In this document: piece by piece, positions 1 through 6,651 of the stretch | Position numbering within the stretch: the stretch's first letter is position 1 | Layout of the letters: each line of letters begins with the position of its first letter | NCBI GenBank assembly: GCA_965368115.1 | Contig: CBDULQ010000116.1 | Span: 1-11,310 of the forward strand | Length of the DNA: 11,310 nt | Direction: 5' to 3' | From: CBDULQ01 sp965368115 | GTDB taxonomy: Bacteria; Pseudomonadota; Gammaproteobacteria; SZUA-229 | Position numbers and translations under genes: made by a program | Notes under the pieces: model-generated | What the model was told of the DNA's origin: nothing | Seen by the model: the letters and a program-made list of their open reading frames with translations, nothing else | Databases searched by the model: none

Positions 1-471
1 CACCTGCAGATTTTCGGCACCCTGCTTCACGACCCCAATCTCTGGCACCTGAATCGCAAATCGGTCTCACTCGCCTTCGCCGTCGGCCTGTTCTGCATGT
101 GGGTACCGATTCCGTTCCAGATGTTACTGGCCGCCGCCGTCGCCATCCTGGTACGCAGCAACCTGCCTATCTCCGTGGCCCTGGTGTGGATCACCAATCC
201 GATTACCATGGGACCGATGTTTTTCCTCGCCTATAAATTCGGCGCCTGGGTGCTCGCGGTACCGCCCAACAACTTCCATTTCGAACTCAGCGGTGACTGG
301 CTGATGCATGAGCTGCATGTGATCTGGAAACCGTTTCTCCTCGGCTGTTTCGCCTTTGCCATCGTCAGCGGCGCGGCCGGATTTTTCAGCATCCGCGTGC
401 TGTGGCGGATGCACATTGTGCGTTACATTAAACAGAAGAAGCAGAAATTAGCCAACAAGTTAGCCCCATGA
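1..471 (+). CDS. DUF2062 family membrane protein (5' end cut off by window)
   Basis: The reading frame is open from base 1, so the true start lies upstream and at least 156 codons are present. The visible N-terminal part contains DPNLWHLNRKSV followed by a hydrophobic stretch with VPIPFQM, then ITNPITMGPMFF. These are the conserved features I associate with DUF2062 proteins, small inner-membrane proteins of unknown function. Three hydrophobic segments are visible: around FAVGLFCMWVPIPFQMLLAA, around NPITMGPMFFLAYKFG, and around FLLGCFAFAIVSGAAGFF. The C-terminus is a short basic cytoplasmic-type tail rich in Lys (KQKKQKLANK). The stop codon overlaps the nudJ start as ATGA (468-471), so the two genes are very probably co-transcribed and translationally coupled. 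The family is recognised with good confidence. No biochemical role can be assigned. Confidence 0.85.
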   Translation, partial: HLQIFGTLLHDPNLWHLNRKSVSLAFAVGLFCMWVPIPFQMLLAAAVAILVRSNLPISVALVWITNPITMGPMFFLAYKFGAWVLAVPPNNFHFELSGDWLMHELHVIWKPFLLGCFAFAIVSGAAGFFSIRVLWRMHIVRYIKQKKQKLANKLAP

Positions 472-917
472 TCTGGAAACCCCATGCGACGGTCGCGGCG
501 GTCATCGAACGCGACGGCCTGTTTTTGATGGTCGAAGAAAGCAGCGATGGCGAAATCGTCTATAACCAGCCCGCCGGTCACCTCGACCCCAACGAAAGCC
601 TGATTCAGGCCGCCATTCGCGAAACCCGTGAAGAAACCGCCTGGCGCTTTCAGCCAGAGGCCATCGTCGGCATCTATCGCTGGTTGCACGAACCCACCGA
701 TCGCACCTACCTGCGCGTATGTTTCTCCGGTGACTGTGACGACCATCATGCCGATCAGGCGCTGGACGACGGCATTCTGCGCGCCGTGTGGTTGAGTCGG
801 GAAGAATTGCTGGCCCGGCCGGACAAACTGCGTAGCCCGATGGTGATGCGCTGTATCGACGACTACCTGGCCGGTAAACGTTATCCACTGGAACTGCTAC
901 AGGATCTCTCGCTGTGA
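468..917 (+). CDS. nudJ: NUDIX hydrolase NudJ (phosphatase)
   Basis: This 149-residue protein is close to the length of E. coli NudJ (153 aa). In that family the enzyme hydrolyses thiamin pyrophosphate precursors (HMP-PP, TPP) and nucleoside di/triphosphates in the cytoplasm. The NUDIX box runs from Gly37 to Trp59: Gly37, Glu43, Arg51-Glu52 and Glu55-Glu56 are all in register, with the metal-binding REXXEE core intact. The usual Gly near the end of the box is Ala58. NQPAGHL before the box and GIYRWLHEP after it are typical of the NudJ subgroup. The start is fixed by the ATGA overlap with the preceding gene. The downstream order (unknown gene, mnmA, hflD) matches the enterobacterial nudJ-mnmA-hflD order, which supports the symbol beyond domain similarity alone. 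Confidence 0.9.
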   Translation: MIWKPHATVAAVIERDGLFLMVEESSDGEIVYNQPAGHLDPNESLIQAAIRETREETAWRFQPEAIVGIYRWLHEPTDRTYLRVCFSGDCDDHHADQALDDGILRAVWLSREELLARPDKLRSPMVMRCIDDYLAGKRYPLELLQDLSL

Positions 918-1534
918 AATATCGGCTGTTATGGCTGGTCCTGATGTTGCCGAACCTGATGCTGGTCGGCACCCTGCGTGCCGAACCGGCACTGGCGATG
1001 TGTCAGTTCGAATGCACCGAACAGCAACAATATCAACTGCAGGCCGACACCTGGCAGCGCATCGATAAACTTTTCGATGCGCAACTGGATAGTGCTGCAG
1101 AACGCGCCGCAATTGCCAACGCACTGGCGCTGATGGAACAGGACGTTCTCGGCCAGGTGAAACACGAACTCGGCGACGAAGAGCTGGCGGATTATTTGCA
1201 ACAGATGTTCGCCAACCTGGACGAGACACGCAATACGCGCAGCATGATGATCCTGCTCAGTGACCGACAACTGATACGCAATCATGTCATTCGCCGCAGT
1301 GAAAAACGCCAGGCGGTGTTCGGACCGACCCAGCTTACCGCCGTCATCCAGAGTATCGACGACGGTCGCGTGTACGCCGTGGATGCGACCACGACCGGCT
1401 TCGGCTTCCCGCCGCAGATCAGCTTGCTGGAGGAATGGAAACAGTCCACACCGGTGCGCAAACTGGGTGGACAGATCAAAACCCTGTTCGATGATCTCAC
1501 CGGTGCCGACGAACAGGACGCCAGCCATGAGTGA
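914..1534 (+). CDS. Exported protein of unknown function, inserted between nudJ and mnmA
   Basis: The start is a GTG at 914 that overlaps the nudJ stop as GTGA. The 206-residue product begins with a clear Sec-type signal peptide: basic MKYR, a hydrophobic core at residues 5-21, then LRA (cleavage after Ala23) or PALA (after Ala28). The mature part would be periplasmic. It starts with two closely spaced cysteines (Cys30, Cys34), followed by a predicted helical region rich in Gln, Ala and Glu (residues 35-100). A C-terminal part carries DETRNT, then VIQSIDDGRVYAVDA and ISLLEEW. These C-terminal pieces remind me of uncharacterised Gammaproteobacterial proteins with DESTNT and YAVDSW motifs, but that is from memory and not verified. 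There is no transmembrane segment after the signal peptide and no lipobox at the cleavage site. The end overlaps mnmA by 8 bases, so it sits in a translationally coupled chain. Function is unknown. Confidence 0.8.
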   Translation: MKYRLLWLVLMLPNLMLVGTLRAEPALAMCQFECTEQQQYQLQADTWQRIDKLFDAQLDSAAERAAIANALALMEQDVLGQVKHELGDEELADYLQQMFANLDETRNTRSMMILLSDRQLIRNHVIRRSEKRQAVFGPTQLTAVIQSIDDGRVYAVDATTTGFGFPPQISLLEEWKQSTPVRKLGGQIKTLFDDLTGADEQDASHE

Positions 1535-2621
1535 ATCGAACAGGGTACTGATCGGCATGTCCGGCGGCGTCGACTCCTCGGTTGCCGCATTGCGTCTGCT
1601 GGAGATGGGCTATCAGGTCGAAGGCCTGTTCATGAAGAACTGGGAACAGGATGACGATGAGGATTACTGTGCCGCGGCCGAGGATCTTAAAGATGCGCAA
1701 CAGGTTTGCGACCGGCTGGGCATCACCCTGCACGGCGTGAATTTTTCCGACCAGTACTGGGATCGCGTGTTCGAGCATTTTCTTGCCGAGTATCGCGCCG
1801 GACGCACACCCAATCCGGACATACTCTGCAACCGGGAAATCAAGTTCAAGGCATTTCTCGATTATGCGCTGAACCTCGGCGCCGACCACATCGCCACCGG
1901 ACACTACGCACAGGTGGATGAAGTCGACGGCCGTTTTCGTTTATTGAAAGGGCTGGACGACAACAAGGACCAGAGTTATTTCCTCTACACCCTGGGCCAG
2001 CATCAGTTATCCCATAGCATCTTCCCTATCGGCGACATGGAAAAACCGCGGGTACGCGAACTCGCTGAACAGGCGCAGTTTCCCAATCACGCCAAAAAAG
2101 ACAGCACCGGTATCTGTTTCATCGGCGAACGCAAGTTCCGCGATTTCCTACAACGCTTTCTACCCGCGCAGCCGGGAGAAATTCGCAGCGTCGACGGCCG
2201 ACTGATCGGTGAACACCATGGCCTGATGTACTACACACTCGGCCAACGCAAGGGCCTGGGTATTGGTGGCGTAAAAGGTTCCGCTGAGGACGCCTGGTAT
2301 ACCGTCGACAAGGACCTGGACAACAACATCCTGATCGTCGCCCAGGGCGCCGATCATCCGCGTCTGTTTCATACGCATCTGAATGCCAGCCAGTTGCACT
2401 GGGTGAGCAGCATCGCACCGACAACGCCGTTCACCTGCAAAGCCAAGGTACGTTATCGCCAGGCCGACCAGGATTGCGTGATCGAATCACTGGATGGCGA
2501 CCAGTGTGTGGTAAGCTTTAGCGACGCGCAACGCGCGATCACTCCGGGCCAGTCCATCGTGTTCTACACGAACAATGAATGTCTGGGCGGCGGCGTCATC
2601 GACCACATGTTCAATACATAA
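1527..2621 (+). CDS. mnmA: tRNA-specific 2-thiouridylase MnmA
   Basis: MnmA activates U34 of tRNA(Lys/Glu/Gln) with ATP and inserts sulfur delivered by the IscS-Tus relay, forming the 2-thio group of mnm5s2U. The 364-residue product has the PP-loop SGGVDSS at residues 12-18 and MKNWEQDDDEDYC in the N-terminal ATPase domain. NPDILCN follows with the catalytic Cys101, and STGICFIGER carries the persulfide Cys197. ATGHYAQ and TLGQRKGLGIGG are also present. Cys101 and Cys197 correspond to E. coli Cys102 and Cys199. The ATG at 1527 is chosen because MSESNRVLIGMSGG matches family N-termini; the frame is open further upstream, but that part only shadows the preceding gene. It overlaps the preceding gene by 8 bases and ends one base before hflD. 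Every key residue I checked is present, so it should be functional. Confidence 0.97.
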   Translation: MSESNRVLIGMSGGVDSSVAALRLLEMGYQVEGLFMKNWEQDDDEDYCAAAEDLKDAQQVCDRLGITLHGVNFSDQYWDRVFEHFLAEYRAGRTPNPDILCNREIKFKAFLDYALNLGADHIATGHYAQVDEVDGRFRLLKGLDDNKDQSYFLYTLGQHQLSHSIFPIGDMEKPRVRELAEQAQFPNHAKKDSTGICFIGERKFRDFLQRFLPAQPGEIRSVDGRLIGEHHGLMYYTLGQRKGLGIGGVKGSAEDAWYTVDKDLDNNILIVAQGADHPRLFHTHLNASQLHWVSSIAPTTPFTCKAKVRYRQADQDCVIESLDGDQCVVSFSDAQRAITPGQSIVFYTNNECLGGGVIDHMFNT

Positions 2622-2622
2622 T

Positions 2623-3246
2623 ATGAAATACAGCATTGAAGATCAGACACTGGCGCTGGCCGGTGTATTTCAGGCCGCGCGCCTGGTGCAGCAGATTGCC
2701 CGCCAGGGGCAGGCGCCCGGTGCGCATATGGAAAGCAGCCTGGAAACCCTGTTCAAATTCGACAGTGAAAACGTGCTCGATGTCTTCGGCGGTATCGCCG
2801 GTGTATCGCTGGGTCTGAAAACCCTGCAAATCCAGCTCAGCGGCAATGCGGAACAGCAGGATCTCGAAGTCACCCGCTACGCCATCTCACTGCTGCACCT
2901 GGAAAAAAAATTACGCAAACATCCCGACCTGGTTCAACGTATCGCCGATGGCCTGAAAACCGCTCAGAACCAGATGGACTATTTCAGCCTGACCCACGAA
3001 AACGTGTTCGCCAGTCTCGCCGGACTCTACCAGGATACGGTCAGCACTCTGTTACCGCGCATCATCGTGCAGGGTGAACAACATCTGCTGTCTCAGCAGG
3101 CCAACGCCAACAAGATACGTGCACTACTGCTGGCCGGTATCCGCTCCGCCTTTCTCTGGCAGCAGACCGGCGGCAACAAACTGCGCTTTCTGTTAAATCG
3201 TAAAAAATATCTGCACGCCGCCGGCCAGTTGCTGGCACGACTCTGA
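2623..3246 (+). CDS. hflD: HflD family protein (lysogenization regulator homologue)
   Basis: The 207-residue product is close to E. coli HflD (213 aa), a peripheral membrane protein known for antagonising phage lambda CII. Its normal cellular role is poorly defined. Family features seen are TLALAGVFQAARLVQQIA near the N-terminus, SLETLFKFDSENVLDVFGG, RYAISLLHLEKKL, and the basic C-terminal LRFLLNRKKYLHAAGQLL. It is predicted to be all-helical. The ATG at 2623 lies one base after the mnmA stop. An earlier in-frame ATG at 2575 would overlap mnmA by 47 bases and adds no family-like sequence, so I reject it. The mnmA-hflD adjacency is conserved across Gammaproteobacteria. In E. coli purB follows, but here the gene is followed by a 445-base gap, so the operon probably ends here. 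Confidence 0.93.
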   Translation: MKYSIEDQTLALAGVFQAARLVQQIARQGQAPGAHMESSLETLFKFDSENVLDVFGGIAGVSLGLKTLQIQLSGNAEQQDLEVTRYAISLLHLEKKLRKHPDLVQRIADGLKTAQNQMDYFSLTHENVFASLAGLYQDTVSTLLPRIIVQGEQHLLSQQANANKIRALLLAGIRSAFLWQQTGGNKLRFLLNRKKYLHAAGQLLARL

Positions 3247-3307
3247 CTCTCTCCACTGCGCTTCAGTGATGCGCTTAACAAATTTCACAGCGGGTTGAGC
3301 ACAACGA

Positions 3308-3336
3308 TTTAAAAGCAGTCCCGGCGTCACTATAAT
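3308..3336 (+). promoter_or_regulatory. Putative sigma70 promoter upstream of gpmI
   Basis: A perfect TATAAT -10 box lies at 3331-3336. A TTTAAA -35 box (4 of 6 consensus bases) lies at 3308-3313, giving an optimal 17-base spacer. Transcription would begin near 3343, leaving a leader of roughly 350 bases before the gpmI ATG. It is the best plus-strand promoter I found by eye in the gap. Weaker TTGTTA-based candidates nearer gpmI match poorly. It could instead serve an unrecognised small RNA. Confidence 0.55.
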
Positions 3337-3585
3337 AGTCATTAAGGAAACTTCTTTAAGCGCTTGAAGTCTTCCCGAGTAGACGTTTAATCTGTCATCA
3401 AGAATTCACCAAATTCGCACACAATACCGCCCGAATGCTTCAATTGAGTGCACATCGATCCGAATTCAACAACGGCCCAGGTCGTCAGGCCGCTATTTCC
3501 TCTGACTCTGCACCACTTTCAGCGCTCGGCATGAAACTTGTTACAAAGTCAGTAAAGCGACTTACATCGGACCGCAAGATGAACA

Positions 3586-3636
3586 GGGGCGACACATATT
3601 CTGACCTTTGCCTGATTCCACGGGCACGGTCGCCCC
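3586..3636. repeat. Inverted repeat with 8-base arms (hairpin or REP-like)
   Basis: GGGGCGAC at 3586-3593 is matched exactly by GTCGCCCC at 3629-3636, with a 35-base interior. If transcribed, the arms could form a GC-rich stem 56 bases before the gpmI start codon. The sequence just inside the left arm (ACACATATTCTGACC) recalls short repeats that flank REP-associated transposase sites, but I cannot confirm this and only one copy is visible. No T-run follows, so it is not a standard terminator. Confidence 0.45.
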
Positions 3637-3642
3637 AGCGCT

Positions 3643-3654
3643 TTGCATATGCAA
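3643..3654. promoter_or_regulatory. 12-base palindrome upstream of gpmI, possible operator
   Basis: TTGCATATGCAA is a perfect 12-base palindrome ending 37 bases before the gpmI start codon. Its symmetry and position would suit a dimeric repressor or activator site. A perfect 12-base palindrome is expected a few times by chance in a window this long, so the evidence is weak without conservation. Confidence 0.25.
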
Positions 3655-3691
3655 CCCTTTCCTTCCCCCTGCTACGAGACTCTCGAAAACT

Positions 3692-5269
3692 ATGGCTAAA
3701 ATAGATTCTGTTCCCAGACGACCCGTTGTGCTCATTATCCTTGATGGCTTTGGTGTCAATCCCGGCAAATTGCATAATGCCGTGGAACAGGCCAGCACTC
3801 CGAAACTGGATGCGTTTTTTGCCAGTTACCCGCACACCCTGATTCAGGCCTCGGGCCCCAGCGTCGGTTTACCCGACAGCCAGATGGGCAACTCCGAAGT
3901 CGGCCACATGATTCTCGGTGCCGGCGCCATCATCAAACAGGATATCGTCAACATCAACGAAGCCATCGAAAATGGCGAATTTTTTGAAAATCCGGCGTTG
4001 ATCAAGGCGGCGCGTAAAGCCAAGTTGAACGACCGCCCGCTGCACCTGCTTGGCCTGGTGTCCGACGGCGGCGTGCACAGCGACATCAAACACCTCAAGG
4101 CGTTGATCCGATTCGCCAAACAGCAGGGCGTCAAGCCGTTGCTGCACATGATTACCGACGGTCGCGACGCACCACCGAAATCTGCGCTGACCTATCTGCC
4201 GCAGATCGAACCCCTGTTGCATGAAGCCGGCGGCGCCATTGCCAGTATCGTCGGCCGCTATTACGCCATGGACCGCGACCATCGCTGGGAACGTACCGAG
4301 CTGGCGTGGCGCGCCTATGTGTGTGGTAAGGGACAGAAAGGCCAGTCCGCCGAATCGGCGATCTGCAGCGCCTATGCCGTGGGTGACACGGATGAATTCA
4401 TTCGCCCGATTCTGCTGCCGGCGTTCCAGCCTATGCAGGACAAGGACCCGGTGATCAGTTTCAATTTCCGCAAAGACCGGCCGAGACAGATCGTCGATGC
4501 CCTGGCGAATAAAAATTTCGAGGGCTTCGATCGCGGCAGCGCCGCCCTGCCCTGGCTGACTTGCCTGATGCCCTACAACCGCAACTGGAACCTGTCCTTC
4601 GCCTTCGAACCGGAAGTGCCGGACACCTGCCTGGGCGAAGTCATCAGCAACCAGGGACTGAAACAGTTCCACTGTTCGGAAACGGAAAAATATCCGCACG
4701 TCACCTATTTCTTCAACGGTGGGCGCACCGAACCGTTTAGCGGCGAAACCCAGTTACTGGTGCCGTCACCCAATGTGTCCACCTACGACCAGAAACCGGA
4801 AATGAGTGCACCGGAAGTGGCGGATGCCGTCGTCAATGCCATCAAGTCGAACCAGTATGCGTTCATCGTGGTGAATTTCGCCAACGGCGACATGGTTGGC
4901 CATACCGCTGTAGAACACGCGGTGATCCAGGCGGTGGAAGTACTGGATACCCAGGTTGGCAAAGTGATCGATTCGGCCATTGCCAATGACTACTCGGTGA
5001 TCATGACCGCAGACCACGGCAACTGTGAAGAGATGATCGATGCCGCCACCGGCATGCCGCATACCCAGCACACTACCTACCCGGTGCCCTGCCTGATTGC
5101 CGATCAGTCGGCCTGGCAACTCTCCTGCTCTGGCGGTCTTGCCAACATCGCACCGACGGTGCTGCAATTGATGGGACTGGACATTCCGGAAGCCATGACT
5201 GCAAAGTCATTGTTGACCCGGGAAATCGAAACTTTGATTCACACCCGCAGCCTGGATATCGTCGCCTGA
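3692..5269 (+). CDS. gpmI: 2,3-bisphosphoglycerate-independent phosphoglycerate mutase
   Basis: This Mn-dependent cytoplasmic enzyme interconverts 3- and 2-phosphoglycerate in glycolysis and gluconeogenesis. The 525-residue product is slightly longer than typical (about 510). Metal and catalytic residues are in place: Asp18 in LDGFG, nucleophile Ser68 in QMGNSEVGH, TDGRDAPP, GRYYAMDRD, the ETEKYPHVTYFFNGG block, NGDMVGHT (Asp and His ligands), TADHGNCEEM (Asp-His) and PHTQHTTYPVP (His ligand). It has GAGAIIKQDIVNINEAI after the Ser loop, where E. coli has GAGRIVYQDLTRLDVEI, so it belongs to a divergent GpmI clade. The ATG at 3692 fits family N-termini. The frame is open to 3608, but that stretch shows no homology. 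The ribosome binding site is weak. It stands alone, and the next gene is convergent rather than the envC-type neighbour seen in enterobacteria. Confidence 0.96.
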   Translation: MAKIDSVPRRPVVLIILDGFGVNPGKLHNAVEQASTPKLDAFFASYPHTLIQASGPSVGLPDSQMGNSEVGHMILGAGAIIKQDIVNINEAIENGEFFENPALIKAARKAKLNDRPLHLLGLVSDGGVHSDIKHLKALIRFAKQQGVKPLLHMITDGRDAPPKSALTYLPQIEPLLHEAGGAIASIVGRYYAMDRDHRWERTELAWRAYVCGKGQKGQSAESAICSAYAVGDTDEFIRPILLPAFQPMQDKDPVISFNFRKDRPRQIVDALANKNFEGFDRGSAALPWLTCLMPYNRNWNLSFAFEPEVPDTCLGEVISNQGLKQFHCSETEKYPHVTYFFNGGRTEPFSGETQLLVPSPNVSTYDQKPEMSAPEVADAVVNAIKSNQYAFIVVNFANGDMVGHTAVEHAVIQAVEVLDTQVGKVIDSAIANDYSVIMTADHGNCEEMIDAATGMPHTQHTTYPVPCLIADQSAWQLSCSGGLANIAPTVLQLMGLDIPEAMTAKSLLTREIETLIHTRSLDIVA

Positions 5270-5292
5270 TCCGGACCGGGTCATGCGGAACA

Positions 5293-5313
5293 GGGTCAGC
5301 GCGGTCGCTGCCC
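5293..5313. terminator. Possible hairpin between convergent genes
   Basis: GGG and CAGCG (5293-5301, with one bulged T) can pair with CGCTG and CCC (5306-5313) around a CGGT tetraloop, giving an 8-base-pair stem. It covers the last codons of the kinase-like gene and lies 24 bases after the gpmI stop. A convergent junction is a natural place for a two-way terminator. Neither side has the T-run of an intrinsic terminator, so the call is tentative. Confidence 0.3.
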
Positions 5314-5997
5314 CTTGATAATGCGTTTAATCTTATCCTTGTAAAAGCGCTTGCTTTTATAACTCACCGACTCGATCCAGGTACGCTGATAATAAGGTCG
5401 ATCCTCATCACTGATCTGCTGTAACTGGTTATTGTATTTATGCCGCACCCAGGCATTGAAATCGAAAATACTCGCCAGCTGGAACAGATAATGATTGAGC
5501 GGATGAAAGCCCGCTTTATAGATCACCGCCACACCCAGATCGATCAGACAGGGTTCGTCCCCTGCAGTCACCAGCAGATTGGTTTTTTTCTTCAGATCGA
5601 AATGGGCCACGCCACGGGCGTGCATCTGTTCGATGTAATCCAGCATGAGTTGAAAATAAGCCGCTTCATCCTGCGGTCGTTGTTGCTTCATGGTATGGCC
5701 GTCCATCTTGTGTAATACCAGGTAGCGGTTGTCGATCAATCCATAGCAACGCGGCACGCCGGGAAAATCATCCAGTTGCCGATAGACGCCGAATTCGTGT
5801 TTGAGTAAACGCTGGTGAAACCACCTGAGCAGGCCGTCGCCATGGGCAATTTTAATCACCAGATGAGGTGTTGTTTCGGTATAGAGAAGGGTCTGTCCCT
5901 GATAACCGGCGGACAGGTTATTGTTGCCGGTTGTTAAACTGTGTTCAATCCATTGAACCAGTTGCTGTTCATTGATGCCCGCGGCCGGATCGATCAC
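5296..5997 (-). CDS. Small protein-kinase-fold protein (LPS-kinase / RIO-like)
   Basis: This 233-residue protein has the core of the protein kinase fold. VIK carries the likely ATP-binding Lys49 and KHEFGVYRQL has the helix-C Glu68. HFDLKKKTNLLV carries catalytic Asp134 and Asn140, and LIDLG carries metal-binding Asp153. The glycine-rich loop (AGYQGQTLLY) is minimal. FPGVPRCYGLIDNRYLVLHKMDG is typical of compact bacterial kinases related to the Kdo/LPS kinase and RIO groups, which phosphorylate LPS core sugars or proteins. Length fits Kdo kinase (about 235 aa). A very basic C-terminal tail (KSKRFYKDKIKRIIKGQ) could bind membrane or nucleic acid. The start is GTG at 5997, only 9 bases after the methyltransferase stop and with a poor ribosome binding site, so it is probably coupled to that gene. 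Active-site residues are complete, so I infer a real kinase; the substrate is unknown. Confidence 0.8.
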   Translation of the reverse strand: MIDPAAGINEQQLVQWIEHSLTTGNNNLSAGYQGQTLLYTETTPHLVIKIAHGDGLLRWFHQRLLKHEFGVYRQLDDFPGVPRCYGLIDNRYLVLHKMDGHTMKQQRPQDEAAYFQLMLDYIEQMHARGVAHFDLKKKTNLLVTAGDEPCLIDLGVAVIYKAGFHPLNHYLFQLASIFDFNAWVRHKYNNQLQQISDEDRPYYQRTWIESVSYKSKRFYKDKIKRIIKGQRPR

Positions 5998-6006
5998 ACC
6001 GCACCA

Positions 6007-6585
6007 TCAGGTGTACAAAAAGTACAGGCACATCACCAGGTAAGCGACGATGACCGGCTCACCATTCTGCATCAGACTCTGTTTGAACGACCACTCGCTG
6101 CTGGTCGAACCGGCGCGATTTTTAAAGGTCGGGATCAGGGCGTGAATATCCTTGCTCCAGTTTTCCCATTCCTCGCCGAAAATATTGTGCAGCTTGTTAT
6201 CTTCATAGGCGATAGTCGGCGGATAGTAGAACAACAGCAGGAAACCCATCAGCAGCCATGACCACCACAGGTTCGAGGCCAGTGAGAAACCGACGAGTAA
6301 CAGAATATTGCCCACGTACAGGGGATGACGGACATAGGCGTAGGGACCGTCGGTGGCCAGCACGCGATTCTTTTTAACGTGACCGGAAGCCCACATGCGA
6401 ATCGCTTCGCCGACTGCCGCGATGACGACACCGGCAACGAAAGTACCCGGACTCATGGTACCGAGCAAACTGACCAGCAACACGAACAGCACGGCGAACC
6501 ACTGGCGAGACTGTTCGTGGTAACGCAGATGAAGAATGATTTTCTGAATGCCGTGAACGTCGGAAAACTGATCAGCGCGTGACAT
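6007..6585 (-). CDS. Isoprenylcysteine carboxyl methyltransferase / phospholipid methyltransferase family membrane protein
   Basis: This 192-residue polytopic membrane protein has the ICMT/PEMT fold signature. YAYVRHPLYVGN (Arg86-His87-Pro88, Tyr90, Gly92) is followed by a hydrophobic segment. Glu128 comes next, and FGEEWENW (136-143) completes the S-adenosylmethionine-binding part. Hydrophobic segments lie near residues 29-43, 48-62, 93-121 and 176-191. Bacterial members methylate lipids or small molecules, but most have no known substrate. A GGGG ribosome binding sequence lies about 7 bases before the ATG. A 66-base gap separates it from the upstream phosphorylase gene, and no clear promoter was seen there. 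It lies 9 bases upstream of the kinase-like gene, forming a close pair. Family assignment is firm; the substrate is unknown. Confidence 0.88.
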   Translation of the reverse strand: MSRADQFSDVHGIQKIILHLRYHEQSRQWFAVLFVLLVSLLGTMSPGTFVAGVVIAAVGEAIRMWASGHVKKNRVLATDGPYAYVRHPLYVGNILLLVGFSLASNLWWSWLLMGFLLLFYYPPTIAYEDNKLHNIFGEEWENWSKDIHALIPTFKNRAGSTSSEWSFKQSLMQNGEPVIVAYLVMCLYFLYT

Positions 6586-6651
6586 GCATATCCCCGCAGG
6601 TATTAAAAGCGGCTTATTCTATCTCAATCGGCAGGTGAATTCAGAAAAAAC

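Larger units (their letters stand above)
3247..3691. other. Long intergenic region between hflD and gpmI
   Basis: No credible protein-coding gene lies here. The one plus-strand frame of 89 codons (3435-3704) has no ribosome binding site, runs into the gpmI start and resembles nothing I know. The base composition looks more AT-rich than the flanking genes. The region contains a strong sigma70-like promoter (3308-3336), an inverted repeat with 8-base arms (3586-3593 and 3629-3636), a 12-base palindrome (3643-3654) and smaller hairpins. These include CGGCC/GGCCG at 3473-3492, AAGTC/GACTT at 3546-3563 and CACTG/CAGTG at 3254-3268 just after hflD. None is followed by a T-run, so no confident intrinsic terminator is present. 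It could be a long regulated gpmI leader or could hide a small RNA. Confidence 0.7.

Noticed and set aside
3254..3268. CACTG/CAGTG hairpin after hflD as a terminator
   Set aside because: The stem is short and ATGCGCTTAAC follows instead of a T-run.
3608..3691. Upstream start for gpmI at 3608
   Set aside because: The extra 28 residues show no family resemblance and cross the palindrome; the ATG at 3692 fits GpmI N-termini.
3435..3704. 89-codon plus-strand open frame in the hflD-gpmI gap
   Set aside because: It has no ribosome binding site, overlaps the gpmI start, has low-complexity unfamiliar composition and resembles no known family. It is most likely a chance frame.
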